64,000 nucleotides of DNA from Aeromonas sobria (GCF_000820145.1 NZ_CDBW01000042.1:1-64000), one strand, 5' to 3'; counted from the stretch's first letter, positions 24,958 through 34,455 are shown. Notes: a model not told the origin generated them from the sequence alone. Numbers and translations are program-made.

Positions 24958-26403
24958 ATGGATTATTTACCTATGTTTGCCAAGTTGGAAGGCCGCCCGG
25001 TACTGCTGGTGGGCGGGGGCGAGGTTGCCCTGCGCAAGGCGCGCCTGCTGCTGGCAGCCGGTGCTCGGCTGACCCTGGTCTCCCCGGAGCTTGAACCGGA
25101 ATTCACTGAATTTGCCGGCCGCTTCACCCATCTGGCGGAGCGTTTCACCCCGGCCCATCTGGCAGGCCAGATCCTGGTGGTGGCAGCAACCGACAATCTC
25201 GAAGTCAACGCACTGGTTTATCAGAGTGCCAACCAGCTGGGGCTGTTCGTCAACGTGGTGGATGACCCCAAGCGTTCCAGCTTTATCTTCCCCTCGATCA
25301 TCGATCGCTCGCCGCTGATGGTGGCTGTTTCCAGCGGTGGCAAGGCGCCGGTGCTGGTGCGCCTGCTGCGCGAGCGGCTGGAGAGCCTGCTGCCGCGCCA
25401 TCTTGGCGGGCTGACCGAGCTCTCAGGCCGGGTTCGTGACAAGGCCAAGCGGGTGCTCTCTTCTATCTCCGATCGCCGCCGCTTCTGGGAGCGCGCGTTT
25501 GCCTCCAACACCCTCGCCAGCCTGATTGAAAAAGAGGATTGGCAAGGCGCCGAGCAGTGGCTAAGCGATGGCCTCGACCACGCCAAGAGCGAAGTGGGGG
25601 AAGTGGTGCTGGTCGGCGCGGGCCCCGGCGATCCGGGCCTGCTGACCCTAAAGGCGCTGCAACAGATTCAACAGGCGGAAGTGGTGCTCTACGACCAGCT
25701 GGTCTCGCCTGAGATCCTCGATCTGGTGCGCCGCGATGCCACTCTGGTGTCGGTCGGCAAGAAGGCGGGCGCCCACAGCGTGCCGCAGGAGGAGACCAAT
25801 CGCCTGCTGGTGGAGTACGCCAAGGCGGGCAACCGGGTGGTGCGACTGAAAGGGGGCGATCCCTTCATGTTTGGCCGTGGCGGCGAGGAGCTGGAAGTGC
25901 TGGCCGATGAAGGCATTCCCTTCTCGGTGGTGCCCGGCATCACGGCCGCCGCCGGTGCCACTGCCTATGCCGGTATCCCGCTGACCCACCGCGATTACGC
26001 CCAGAGCGCCGTCTTTATCACTGGCCACTGCCAGAAAGAGGGTAAGGAGCCCGACTGGCAGCAGCTCGCCGCCACCAGTCAGACCCTGGTTATCTACATG
26101 GGGCTGATGCGCTCCGAGCATATCCAGCAGCAGCTGGTGGATCACGGCCGAAGCCAAGCCACCCCCATCGCCATCATCGAGCGCGGCACCACCGCCCGTC
26201 AGCGGGTGCTGACCGGCACGCTGGCGGATCTGGCGGAGCTGGCCAAACAGGCGGTGAGCCCGTCGCTTATCGTCATCGGCGAAGTGGTGGCACTGCGCGA
26301 GCGGCTCGCCTGGTTTGGGGAAAAAAGCGGGGAACAGGGCGGCAAGCAGCGCGCTAACCCGGATCTCGATGGCTGCGACCTCAAGCTGGTGCAGCTGGCC
26401 TGA
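24958..26403 (+). CDS. cysG: Siroheme synthase CysG (trifunctional)
   Basis: A 481-aa fusion enzyme. The N-terminal part (about 1-205) is the NAD-dependent precorrin-2 dehydrogenase/ferrochelatase, with VLLVGGGEVALRKARLL and VNVVDDPKRSSFIFPSI. The C-terminal part (about 215-460) is uroporphyrinogen-III methyltransferase, with GAGPGDPGLLTLKALQ, VRLKGGDPFMFGRGGEEL and GITAAAGATAYAGIPLTHR. It makes siroheme, the cofactor of sulfite reductase. It is directly upstream of cysDNC, so sulfate activation and siroheme supply are transcriptionally linked here. Confidence 0.96.
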   Translation: MDYLPMFAKLEGRPVLLVGGGEVALRKARLLLAAGARLTLVSPELEPEFTEFAGRFTHLAERFTPAHLAGQILVVAATDNLEVNALVYQSANQLGLFVNVVDDPKRSSFIFPSIIDRSPLMVAVSSGGKAPVLVRLLRERLESLLPRHLGGLTELSGRVRDKAKRVLSSISDRRRFWERAFASNTLASLIEKEDWQGAEQWLSDGLDHAKSEVGEVVLVGAGPGDPGLLTLKALQQIQQAEVVLYDQLVSPEILDLVRRDATLVSVGKKAGAHSVPQEETNRLLVEYAKAGNRVVRLKGGDPFMFGRGGEELEVLADEGIPFSVVPGITAAAGATAYAGIPLTHRDYAQSAVFITGHCQKEGKEPDWQQLAATSQTLVIYMGLMRSEHIQQQLVDHGRSQATPIAIIERGTTARQRVLTGTLADLAELAKQAVSPSLIVIGEVVALRERLAWFGEKSGEQGGKQRANPDLDGCDLKLVQLA

Positions 26404-26499
26404 GCCAGACAGAGATATTTGATGCGGCTGCCGGTGCGGCCGTGCACTGAACCACCCAGCGCCCCGAGCAGGCGCATTAGCAATGACCCGAGGACCAAC

Positions 26500-27468
26500 A
26501 TGGACCGTGAAAGAGTGACTCACTTGCAGCAACCCCATGTGGAGAACACCCCAGCCGGTATCTCCCGTGAACGATTGACTCACCTGCAGCAGCTGGAAGC
26601 CGAGAGCATCCATATCATCCGCGAGGTGGCTGCCGAATTTGAAAACCCGGTGATGATGTACTCCATCGGCAAGGACTCCTCCGTCATGCTGCATCTGGCC
26701 CGCAAGGCCTTCTATCCGGGCAAGATCCCGTTCCCCTTGCTGCACGTCGACACCGACTGGAAGTTCAAGGAGATGATCACCTTCCGCGACGAGACCGCCA
26801 AAAAGTACGGGCTGGATCTCATCGTCCACAAGAACCCGGATGGCCTCGCCATGGGCATCAACCCCTTCGTCCACGGCAGCGGCAAGCACACCGACATCAT
26901 GAAGACCGAGGGGCTCAAGCAGGCACTCAACAAATATGGCTTCGATGCCGCCTTCGGTGGCGCCCGCCGCGACGAGGAGAAGTCCCGCGCCAAGGAGCGG
27001 GTCTACTCCTTCCGTGACAAGTCCCACCGCTGGGATCCGAAGAACCAGCGCCCCGAGCTATGGCGCGTCTACAACAGCCAGGTCAACAAGGGGGAGAGCA
27101 TCCGGGTGTTCCCGCTCTCCAACTGGACCGAGCTCGATATCTGGCAATACATCTATCTCGAGAACATCGACATAGTGCCGCTCTACTTCGCGGCCCATCG
27201 TCCGGTGGTGGAGCGCAACGGCATCAAGATCATGGTGGATGACGATCGCATGCCGCTGACCGCCGAGGATGAGGTAAAGCAGGAGCTGGTGCGCTTCCGC
27301 ACCCTTGGCTGCTACCCGCTGACCGGGGCCATCGAATCCGATGCCACCACCTTGCCGGAAATTATTGAAGAGATGCTGCTCACCACCTCGAGCGAGCGGC
27401 AAGGGCGGCTGATTGACCACGATCAGGCCGGCTCCATGGAGCAGAAGAAGCGTCAGGGATATTTCTAA
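26500..27468 (+). CDS. cysD: Sulfate adenylyltransferase subunit 2 CysD
   Basis: A 322-aa ATP-sulfurylase subunit that, with the GTPase CysN, makes adenosine 5'-phosphosulfate. YSIGKDSSVMLHLARKAF is the PP-loop. HVDTDWKF, GGARRDEEKSRAKER and the C-terminal RQGRLIDHDQAGSMEQKKR are family hallmarks. The protein is about 20 residues longer than E. coli CysD (302). The extra N-terminus repeats the conserved start: RERVTHLQQ (3-11) is echoed by RERLTHLQQ (23-31), with 23 of 27 bases identical 60 bases apart. The ATG at 26500 follows AGGA and is the only good start. Confidence 0.96.
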   Translation: MDRERVTHLQQPHVENTPAGISRERLTHLQQLEAESIHIIREVAAEFENPVMMYSIGKDSSVMLHLARKAFYPGKIPFPLLHVDTDWKFKEMITFRDETAKKYGLDLIVHKNPDGLAMGINPFVHGSGKHTDIMKTEGLKQALNKYGFDAAFGGARRDEEKSRAKERVYSFRDKSHRWDPKNQRPELWRVYNSQVNKGESIRVFPLSNWTELDIWQYIYLENIDIVPLYFAAHRPVVERNGIKIMVDDDRMPLTAEDEVKQELVRFRTLGCYPLTGAIESDATTLPEIIEEMLLTTSSERQGRLIDHDQAGSMEQKKRQGYF

Positions 27469-27480
27469 GGAGTCGTCAGC

Positions 27481-28908
27481 ATGAACAGCCATATTCAGAC
27501 CGCCATCACCGAACAGGGCATCGAAGCCTATCTGCACGCCCAGCAGCACAAGAGTCTGCTGCGTTTTCTCACCTGCGGCAGCGTGGATGACGGCAAGAGC
27601 ACCCTTATCGGTCGCCTGTTGCACGACTCCCAGCAGATTTATGAAGATCAGCTCAAAGCGCTGGAGTCCGACAGCCAGAAGCTCGGCACCACCGGCGAGA
27701 AGCTGGATCTGGCGCTGCTGGTAGACGGCCTGCAAGCGGAGCGCGAGCAGGGCATCACCATCGACGTGGCCTACCGCTATTTCTCTACCGCCAAGCGCAA
27801 ATTTATCATCTCGGATACCCCGGGCCATGAGCAGTACACCCGCAACATGGCCACCGGCGCCTCCACCTGCGATCTGGCCATCATTCTGATCGACGCTCGC
27901 AAGGGGGTACTGGATCAGACCCGTCGCCACAGCTTTATTGCCAGCCTGCTTGGCATCAAGCAGTTCGTGGTAGCGGTCAACAAGATGGATCTGGTGGAGT
28001 TCAGTCAGGAGGTGTTCGAGCGCATCAGTGCCGATTACCGCGAATTTGCCAAGAAGCTCAGCGTCGACACCATCCATATCGTGCCGGTCTCGGCGCTGGA
28101 CGGTGACAACGTGGTCAACCCGAGCGACAAGCTGGCCTGGCACCAAGGTGAGACTCTGCTCTCTCTGCTTGAAACCGCTGAGGTAGAGCGCGAACTGGAG
28201 CGTCATCCGGTGCGTCTGCCGGTGCAGTATGTGAACCGACCCAACCTCGATTTTCGCGGCTTCGCGGGCACGCTCGCCTCCGGCATCCTGCGGGTGGGCG
28301 ACCGGCTTGCGGTGCTGCCGTCCGGCAAGGAGAGCACAGTGGCCCGCATCGTCACCTTCGACGGGGATCTGGAGTACGCCCTGCCGGGTCAGGCCATCAC
28401 CATCACCTTCGCCGATGAAATCGACATCAGCCGTGGCGACCTGCTGGTGGATACGGCCAACCGTCCGCAAGTGACCCAGAACCTGCTGGCCCATATCGTC
28501 TGGATGGGGGAGGAGTCCCTGCAACCGGGCCGGGTCTACGACGTCAAACTGGCCACCAAGAAGAGTCGCGGTCAGGTGGAGGCCATCCACCACCGCATCG
28601 AAATCAACAAGCTGGATGAGCTGCCCGCGAACGAACTCAAGCTCAACGAGATCGGCCTGTGCGAGCTGAGCCTCACCGATCCGGTAGCGTTCGACCCGTA
28701 TCGGGAGATCCGCGACACCGGCAGCTTTATCCTGATCGACCGGCTGACCAACGTCACCGTCGGCGCCGGCATGATAGTGGAAGGCTTGGCTGCCAAAGCG
28801 GTAAAAGGGCACTACAGCGAGTTCGAAATCGAGCTCAACGCGCTGGTACGCAAGCACTTCCCCCACTGGCAGGCGTTGGCCATCGGCAACGACAGCGACA
28901 AGCAATAG
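27481..28908 (+). CDS. cysN: Sulfate adenylyltransferase subunit 1 CysN (GTPase)
   Basis: A 475-aa EF-Tu-like GTPase that drives ATP sulfurylase. The P-loop is CGSVDDGKSTLIGR (about 32-45), G3 is DTPGHEQYTRNM, and G4 is NKMD. Elongation-factor-like beta-barrel domains follow. It starts 12 bases after cysD with a TAAGGAG ribosome site. It is a stand-alone CysN, not fused to APS kinase; cysC is separate downstream. Confidence 0.97.
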   Translation: MNSHIQTAITEQGIEAYLHAQQHKSLLRFLTCGSVDDGKSTLIGRLLHDSQQIYEDQLKALESDSQKLGTTGEKLDLALLVDGLQAEREQGITIDVAYRYFSTAKRKFIISDTPGHEQYTRNMATGASTCDLAIILIDARKGVLDQTRRHSFIASLLGIKQFVVAVNKMDLVEFSQEVFERISADYREFAKKLSVDTIHIVPVSALDGDNVVNPSDKLAWHQGETLLSLLETAEVERELERHPVRLPVQYVNRPNLDFRGFAGTLASGILRVGDRLAVLPSGKESTVARIVTFDGDLEYALPGQAITITFADEIDISRGDLLVDTANRPQVTQNLLAHIVWMGEESLQPGRVYDVKLATKKSRGQVEAIHHRIEINKLDELPANELKLNEIGLCELSLTDPVAFDPYREIRDTGSFILIDRLTNVTVGAGMIVEGLAAKAVKGHYSEFEIELNALVRKHFPHWQALAIGNDSDKQ

Positions 28909-28914
28909 ATCGTT

Positions 28915-29050
28915 GTTCTCCCTCCCTGCGGGAGAGAGCAGGATGATGAGCGTCCCCCGTTATTCCCACCCCTCCTGCCGCCGAGGAAAAGAGGGGGGCA
29001 GGGAGTCAGTGTGCCCTCTCCCTTTGGGAGAGGGCTAGGGTGAGGGGCGG
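28915..29050. repeat. Dispersed extragenic palindromic repeat between cysN and cysC
   Basis: The 168-base gap is packed with inverted repeats. These are CTCCCTCCCTGCGGGAGAG (about 28918-28936), a CCTCCTGCC...GGGGGGCAGG pair (about 28970-29002), and CCCTCTCCCTTTGGGAGAGG with a GCTAGGGTGAGGGG tail (29014-29047). The last resembles a REP-like sequence found between genes in many gammaproteobacteria. It may form RNA hairpins and uncouple cysC from cysN. Confidence 0.75.
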
Positions 29051-29076
29051 GATTGCGCCGAAAAGAAGGAGTCTGG

Positions 29077-29667
29077 ATGAATAACGTTGTATGGCACCCG
29101 CATGCGGTGAACAAGGCCAGCCGGGCCGAGGCCAAGGGGCAACGACCGCTGGTGATCTGGTTTACCGGGTTGTCGGGGGCAGGCAAATCGACTCTGGCGG
29201 GGGCGCTGGAGCAGGCGCTGGCCGCTGAGGGCAAGCACACCTATCTGCTCGATGGCGACAATGTGCGCCACGGCCTCTGTGGCGATCTTGGTTTCGATGA
29301 TGCCGCCCGGCAGGAGAATATCCGCCGGGTCGGCGAGGTGGCCAAACTGATGGTGGATGCGGGTTTAATCGTGCTCACCGCCTTTATCTCGCCGTTTCGT
29401 GCCGAGCGGGCGCTGGTGCGCAGTCTCTTGGAGGAAGGGGAGTTTGTCGAGGTGTTTGTTGATGCGCCGCTCGCCGTCTGCGAAGAGCGCGACCCCAAGG
29501 GGCTCTACAAAAAGGCGCGGGCGGGGGAGATCACGAATTTTACCGGTATCGACTCCGCTTACGAGGCGCCGGAGCAGCCGGAAATTCATCTGCTGAATGC
29601 CGGTAAACCGGTGGAGGTGCTGATGGATGAACTGCTGACCGCCCTGCGGCAGGGGGGCTACCTGTAG
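29077..29667 (+). CDS. cysC: Adenylyl-sulfate kinase CysC
   Basis: A 196-aa kinase that phosphorylates APS to PAPS. The P-loop is GLSGAGKSTLAG (about 29-40). LDGDNVRHGLCGDLGFDDAARQENIRR is represented by its key DGDN and FS-equivalent segments. FISPFRAER and DPKGLYKKARAGEI are also conserved. The ATG at 29077 follows AAGGAG. An inverted repeat just after the gene (GCCGGA...TCCGGC, about 29697-29715) lacks a T run. Confidence 0.96.
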   Translation: MNNVVWHPHAVNKASRAEAKGQRPLVIWFTGLSGAGKSTLAGALEQALAAEGKHTYLLDGDNVRHGLCGDLGFDDAARQENIRRVGEVAKLMVDAGLIVLTAFISPFRAERALVRSLLEEGEFVEVFVDAPLAVCEERDPKGLYKKARAGEITNFTGIDSAYEAPEQPEIHLLNAGKPVEVLMDELLTALRQGGYL

Positions 29668-29922
29668 TTGCTGCGTTGCTCTGTCTGATAAAGGAAGCCG
29701 GAGCATTATTCCGGCAACAGGGTAATGAGCCGTGCTGTAAGCAAAGAGCAGGCGAGGCGGGCAAAGAGGCAATCTTTGCCCGTCCCCCCAGCGAATATTG
29801 AACCAACTCAATGCTGCCGGTATAAACCCTGCAACGGGATCTTCCGATCCTTACCTATATCTTGGTACAGGTAGTCTCGATTGTTCGAATACGCTGCGTT
29901 ATCCGAACCTACGGGTTCTGAG

Positions 29923-31944
29923 TTAATTTTCATCTTCACCAAATAGTTGCATTGTCTCTGGATTAACTCTATCGGGATCAAAAGCAATAACATCCCCATC
30001 GGCATCATATACCACACCGTCTATTTGTTTATTGCGGTATCCTTCATCAATTAATAATTGAACTGCTTGAAAATACTGATTGTTTGTGCACTGAAGCTCT
30101 TTCGTAATAATTTTGTGAATGCCAGGCTTCCACGGTTGCTTTGGCAACAATTCGTTGACTTTTAACGCGAAAGATAAGTCTATTGCCTGCTTACTTTTGG
30201 TGTTAATAGAATGGGAGTAACTCACTAGTTTTTCTTTTTCAATACGTTCACTATTTGAAATGGAAAACTCTTTTGATGCTTCAATGCATAGGTCTATAAA
30301 GAAGTTCTTGCTTTTTACTTTTTTACCGTTTTGATCTATAGGTCTAATTTTTTTAATAAAGTCCCACGTTGTGGATATTTGCTCTTTCGTGTAAAAAGAT
30401 AAATCAAACTTTTCTAGGTCGTTAGCATTGAAATCATATTTACCAAAAAATCTACTTACTGTTATTAAACTAACGATTTGCCTCCATTTTTTTAAGAAAT
30501 TTTCATTTCCAAACGATCCAATAGGGCGAAATTCCTCTAACGACTCATCAGTCTTCTTAAGTATTACAGCAATTTTAGGCCATACAGATAACGGGGACTT
30601 TTGAGAGAATACTTGATTATATGCATTGTCAGAACGCATAAATCTTGCACGTAATGACGATGCTTTTTGAGGCGACTTTAATATTAAATTTACATATCCA
30701 GAGGCTAGGTATAGTGGCGTGACGATTTTTGAAGATGGAATCCCCATATTTATGTGGAAATTCTTCCGGCGCTCATAATACAAATCGGCTCTTTCAAGAA
30801 TATCTTCAATATCTCTCTGTATCTTATCTGTAGCATGTAGTGATGCTAATTCAACATCTGTCTGATTGTTTGTTGCGCGAATAATTTTATCACGAATATT
30901 CTCATCTTGAGAGACTATAACTTTAATAAGAATAGAGCGAGACTCAGGATCTTTTCCTCCAGATTCGAAATATCTAAAAATTGACTCTGTCGTCTGCAAT
31001 CCATTCACAATTTGTATATCTTGTAACTGTATAGAGTCACCAATTACATTAGCTGATGTAGCCAGTATTGTTACACCATTATTTAACCACCAAAAATCAG
31101 GAGAAGATTCATCCTGTAATGTATCTCGTATGTCTTCATTAACACGATTTAACCCCATAAAATCGCGAACGTTCGAATCAAAGAGATAGCGTCTTAGTTT
31201 GCCATTATCAGAAATAAAACCATAATAATCCTTTAAATTAGCTAGTAATACATATCGTTCACCACTAGTTAATACTTTGGAGTATGCTAATTCTAAAGAA
31301 AAGTTTGGTTTCTTTCGGTGTAATTCAACTAGTTCTGTTGAACCAAAAAATTTAAATGAAACATTGCATGACCCGAAGCATTCTTTTGTAATTGCAACAA
31401 TTTGTTCTGCTCGTGAATTAACAGAAGTACCAATGCTACCTGTATCTCCTCTAGATGCATAGGAGTAATTAATATGGAATTTACTTAATCTCGGAGAGAC
31501 CTTTCGGTATGCATATTTTAGATTTTCACGAGTTTTTAATATTTTTTCTGAATAGTCACCACTTAACTCTTGAGAGTCTAAACTCAAATCTAACAATTCT
31601 GAAATGCTTGAGTATAAACTTTCAATTGGTGCTTGTTTAAACGTATCGTGATGCTTACAAGTAATAATCCAAACTTCTAATTCAGAACCAGACTTAGGCC
31701 AAATGAATGATTCTGGTTCTGTCAACAAGTGACCATTAATAAAAATGAAAAAACCATCAATGCCGCCATCATTACGGCCATCTACAGAACCATATAGGAT
31801 ATCGTCATGTGATAAATCATAATCTTTTAAAATTTGTTCAAATGCTAGGTATTCAAAAACCTCATCATTTCTATTTGATGGAACCTTCTTTTCGATGCGG
31901 TCGTCGACTATTCCATCTAACAATAAAGTATCATTTTTAGCCAG
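29923..31944 (-). CDS. AIPR-family protein (abortive phage infection related)
   Basis: A predicted 673-aa protein. The central and C-terminal region contains the AIPR (abortive infection phage resistance) signature, including WWLNNGVTILA and IQIVNGLQTTESIF (about 280-315). The N-terminal region (about 55-110) looks nuclease-like, with GRNDGGIDGFFIF followed by LEVWIITCKHHDTF. Related proteins usually have a Q-x-K motif there, while this one reads T-C-K. No ATG or GTG fits the N-terminus. A CTG at 31944 follows AAGGA by 7 bases and gives MAKNDTLLLDG, typical of the family; a TTG at 31923 is the alternative. The gene is far richer in A+T than its neighbours, lies alone between cysC and a chemoreceptor, and was probably acquired. 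Activity unknown. Confidence 0.8.
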   Translation of the reverse strand: MAKNDTLLLDGIVDDRIEKKVPSNRNDEVFEYLAFEQILKDYDLSHDDILYGSVDGRNDGGIDGFFIFINGHLLTEPESFIWPKSGSELEVWIITCKHHDTFKQAPIESLYSSISELLDLSLDSQELSGDYSEKILKTRENLKYAYRKVSPRLSKFHINYSYASRGDTGSIGTSVNSRAEQIVAITKECFGSCNVSFKFFGSTELVELHRKKPNFSLELAYSKVLTSGERYVLLANLKDYYGFISDNGKLRRYLFDSNVRDFMGLNRVNEDIRDTLQDESSPDFWWLNNGVTILATSANVIGDSIQLQDIQIVNGLQTTESIFRYFESGGKDPESRSILIKVIVSQDENIRDKIIRATNNQTDVELASLHATDKIQRDIEDILERADLYYERRKNFHINMGIPSSKIVTPLYLASGYVNLILKSPQKASSLRARFMRSDNAYNQVFSQKSPLSVWPKIAVILKKTDESLEEFRPIGSFGNENFLKKWRQIVSLITVSRFFGKYDFNANDLEKFDLSFYTKEQISTTWDFIKKIRPIDQNGKKVKSKNFFIDLCIEASKEFSISNSERIEKEKLVSYSHSINTKSKQAIDLSFALKVNELLPKQPWKPGIHKIITKELQCTNNQYFQAVQLLIDEGYRNKQIDGVVYDADGDVIAFDPDRVNPETMQLFGEDEN

Positions 31945-32070
31945 TTTGTTATCCTTAGCAATGAGTTAATAGTGATACCTTCCATTTAATTCTGTTATGC
32001 CTTGAATTTATGATGAAAAGTGTAAGTTTCAAATCTATGTGTTATTTCATATATTGGGCTAAAAATAGTA

Positions 32071-32218
32071 GGTTGGAGCTGAACGCAGTGAAGCCCAACG
32101 TTTACCGCGAAACGTATTTGAACATTTATTTTACCGTTCGGGCAAATACATGTTTATCCCGCTCTGGTTGACGCGATAACGCTCGTCTATTGGGCTTGGC
32201 TACGCTGCGCCAACCGAC
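32071..32218. repeat. Imperfect inverted repeat element
   Basis: GGTTGGAGCTGAACGCAGTG and the following AAGCCCAAC (32071-32099) is mirrored at 32190-32218 by ATTGGGCTTGGCTACGCTGC and GCCAACC, about 90 bases apart. The arm sequence resembles repeats scattered between genes in gammaproteobacteria. The rest of the 615-base gene-free stretch (31945-32559) shows only the terminator at 32499. Short ORFs in it have no supporting features. Confidence 0.6.
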
Positions 32219-32498
32219 AAAAACCACGCTACCGCCCCTGAATTTCAGCCTCCAGCTTGCTGCTTTACCTGAGATTTGGCACTGGCTTGGCTCATGGCTG
32301 ACTCCTGCGAGAGGTTGCCAAGCGACTATGTTACCGAACGGGGCTGGGGTGGAAAGTGGAAGCGGGCAGTTTTCTGAACCAGATCAACAAATTAATCAAT
32401 AACGGGCGGCGATGTGCTCGTGCAAGAACAGCCGCCTATCAGCGCAGAGGGAAATCGGACAGTGAAGCGAGGATGTCGTCCTCTTGTTGGCGGGCATT

Positions 32499-32536
32499 AA
32501 AAAACCCTATGGGCCCAAAGGCTCATAGGGTTTTTC
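32499..32536. terminator. Terminator of the PAS chemoreceptor
   Basis: AAAAAACCCTATGGGCC pairs with GGCTCATAGGGTTTTT with one mismatch and an AAA loop. On the minus strand it follows the chemoreceptor stop by about 25 bases and ends in TTTTTT. Confidence 0.85.
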
Positions 32537-32559
32537 TGCGGTGATTGTTTGGGTAGTGG

Positions 32560-34197
32560 TTATCTGGCTTGGCGCAGCGGGACGGCGCGGGTGGCTGCGG
32601 CTTCATAGCGGCTTTGGTTCGCCGGAGCGGTTTTCTGGAACTGGCGCACCAGCCGGTCGAGATCGCTCAACTGGTTGACCAGCTGGGTGATGCCGTGCAC
32701 GGCGTGCTGGCTGCCGACACTGGAGTCATCGGCCAGGGTCTTGATGCTGAGCACGTTGCGGTTGATCTCGGCGGTAACGTGGGATTGCTCCTGTACCGCT
32801 TGGGCAATCTGGCCGCTGCCGGAGGCCACCTGCTGCAACATGTTGTTGATCTGCTGCAGTACCGCGCCGGTGGCCGATGCCTTCTGCTGGCAGCTGTCGG
32901 CGAGCTGGCACCCTTTTTCCATCGCCTGTTCTGCCTGGCCCGAGCTGTTTTGCAGTTCGGTGATCATCTTCTGGATCTCGCTGGTAGAGGATTGGGTCTT
33001 GATGGCCAGCGAGCGGATTTCGTCGGCCACCACCGAGAAGCCACGGCCTGCTTCGCCAGCCCGGGCTGCTTCGATGGCGGCGTTGAGGGCCAGCAGATTG
33101 GTCTGGTTGGCGATGTTGTTGATCACATCGAGGATACCGTCGATATCGCGGCAGTGGCCGACCAGCGCGCTGATAACGGTTTTGGAGGTGGTCAGCTCGC
33201 TGTTCATACCGGCTACGGCTGCAACTGTCTCTGCCACGCTGCTATTGCCGCTCTTGAAGAGCACGGCGGTCTCATCCAGCAGGCTGGAGGAGTCGCTGGT
33301 GCTTTGCGAGACCTCGCGAATGGACTCCGACATCTCGGTAACGGCGGTCGCCACCTGATTGGTTTCGGCTTGCTGCTGTTGCAGGTTGTCGGTGATGGAT
33401 TCGGCGTTGCGCAGATCCCCCTCGGCGGCCTGCAGGATCTTGCTGCAAGTCTGCTGGGTGCGGGCCAGCACGGCGTTGAATTCGGCCTGATTGAGCAGCA
33501 TCGAGAGTTCGATGGCGGCGATGTTGTCCACCTTGTTGGTGTAGAGCAACTGCATCAGCGGATTATCGAAGCGGCTGCGGGCCATCTTGTTGAGCTTGCC
33601 GAGGCGACGGGAGAGGGCATTCAGGGTCACGGCGGCCACGGCCAGCGGGAGGGCTACCAGCGCCAGTTGCCAGTTCATCTCGTGGCTGTAACCGAGGGCA
33701 AACATGGCGAGCAGGCTCAGCAGCAGGCAGAGGTTGATGGTCAGGGTATGAGAGAAGGTGGGCAGCTTGAGTGCCAGCGGCAGCTTGTCATTGCGCAGGT
33801 CAGCATAGACCTTCTCGGTCCGCTGTTTGATCTCTTCGCTCGGGGCGGTGCGCACCGACTGATACTCCACCACTCTGCCACTGGCATCCTTGATGGGGGT
33901 GACAAACGCGCTGACCCAGTAGTGGTCGCCGTTCTTGCAGCGGTTTTTCACCGGCCCCATCCAGCTCTTGCCATCACGGATATGGTTCCACAGATCGGCA
34001 AAGGCCTGTTTCGGCATGTCCGGATGGCGCACCAGATTGTGGTGTTCACCGACCAGCTCATCCAGCTGGAAGCCTGCAATCTCGCAGAACTCGTCGTTGG
34101 CGTAAGTGATGCGGCTCTCCAGATCCGTGGTGGAGATCAGGCTCTGGTGGTCTGGATAGAGGCGTTCCCTTTGGGTAACCGGTTGATTGATTCTCAT
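32560..34197 (-). CDS. PAS-domain methyl-accepting chemotaxis protein (Aer-like)
   Basis: A 545-aa receptor of the aerotaxis (Aer) type. An N-terminal PAS domain (about 15-120, ITYANDEFCEIAGFQLDELVG and HNLVRHPDMPKQAF) is likely to bind FAD or another cofactor. Two closely spaced TM segments (about 152-200) have no large periplasmic part. The signalling domain carries NLLALNAAIEAARAGEAGRGF and SVVADEIRSLA. The PAS domain is cytoplasmic, so it should sense redox or energy state. Whether it binds FAD cannot be told from sequence alone. Confidence 0.92.
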   Translation of the reverse strand: MRINQPVTQRERLYPDHQSLISTTDLESRITYANDEFCEIAGFQLDELVGEHHNLVRHPDMPKQAFADLWNHIRDGKSWMGPVKNRCKNGDHYWVSAFVTPIKDASGRVVEYQSVRTAPSEEIKQRTEKVYADLRNDKLPLALKLPTFSHTLTINLCLLLSLLAMFALGYSHEMNWQLALVALPLAVAAVTLNALSRRLGKLNKMARSRFDNPLMQLLYTNKVDNIAAIELSMLLNQAEFNAVLARTQQTCSKILQAAEGDLRNAESITDNLQQQQAETNQVATAVTEMSESIREVSQSTSDSSSLLDETAVLFKSGNSSVAETVAAVAGMNSELTTSKTVISALVGHCRDIDGILDVINNIANQTNLLALNAAIEAARAGEAGRGFSVVADEIRSLAIKTQSSTSEIQKMITELQNSSGQAEQAMEKGCQLADSCQQKASATGAVLQQINNMLQQVASGSGQIAQAVQEQSHVTAEINRNVLSIKTLADDSSVGSQHAVHGITQLVNQLSDLDRLVRQFQKTAPANQSRYEAAATRAVPLRQAR

Positions 34198-34455
34198 GGC
34201 CTTGCTCCCGAGCTGTGGTGGTTAAGTTTTAAACTGTATCAAAACCTTTGCAAAGGGCGGGCCATCAACCACATCAAGTGACTTTTGTGTCAATAAGGGG
34301 GCGCAGCCAGTGAGAGCAGCGGTGCTGCAGTTGCAATGTGCAAAAAATGGGCAGCGAGAGACGAGGAGATCTGCATTTTGCACCTCACTTTGCTGAGTGA
34401 GGTGCTGTGAGCGGGATCTGGGGGGAGTCGGTGGGCGTGTTGCCCCCATCGACGC

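Noticed and set aside
25648..27027. 459-codon open frame antisense to cysG/cysD
   Set aside because: Same reason: a shadow of strongly coding DNA on the other strand.
27058..28905. 615-codon open frame antisense to cysD/cysN
   Set aside because: It is complementary to two well-conserved genes. Long antisense frames are common in GC-rich genes with biased third positions, and the product matches nothing I recognise.
32190..32544. Two short ORFs between the AIPR and chemoreceptor genes
   Set aside because: They cover an inverted repeat and a terminator and show no coding features.
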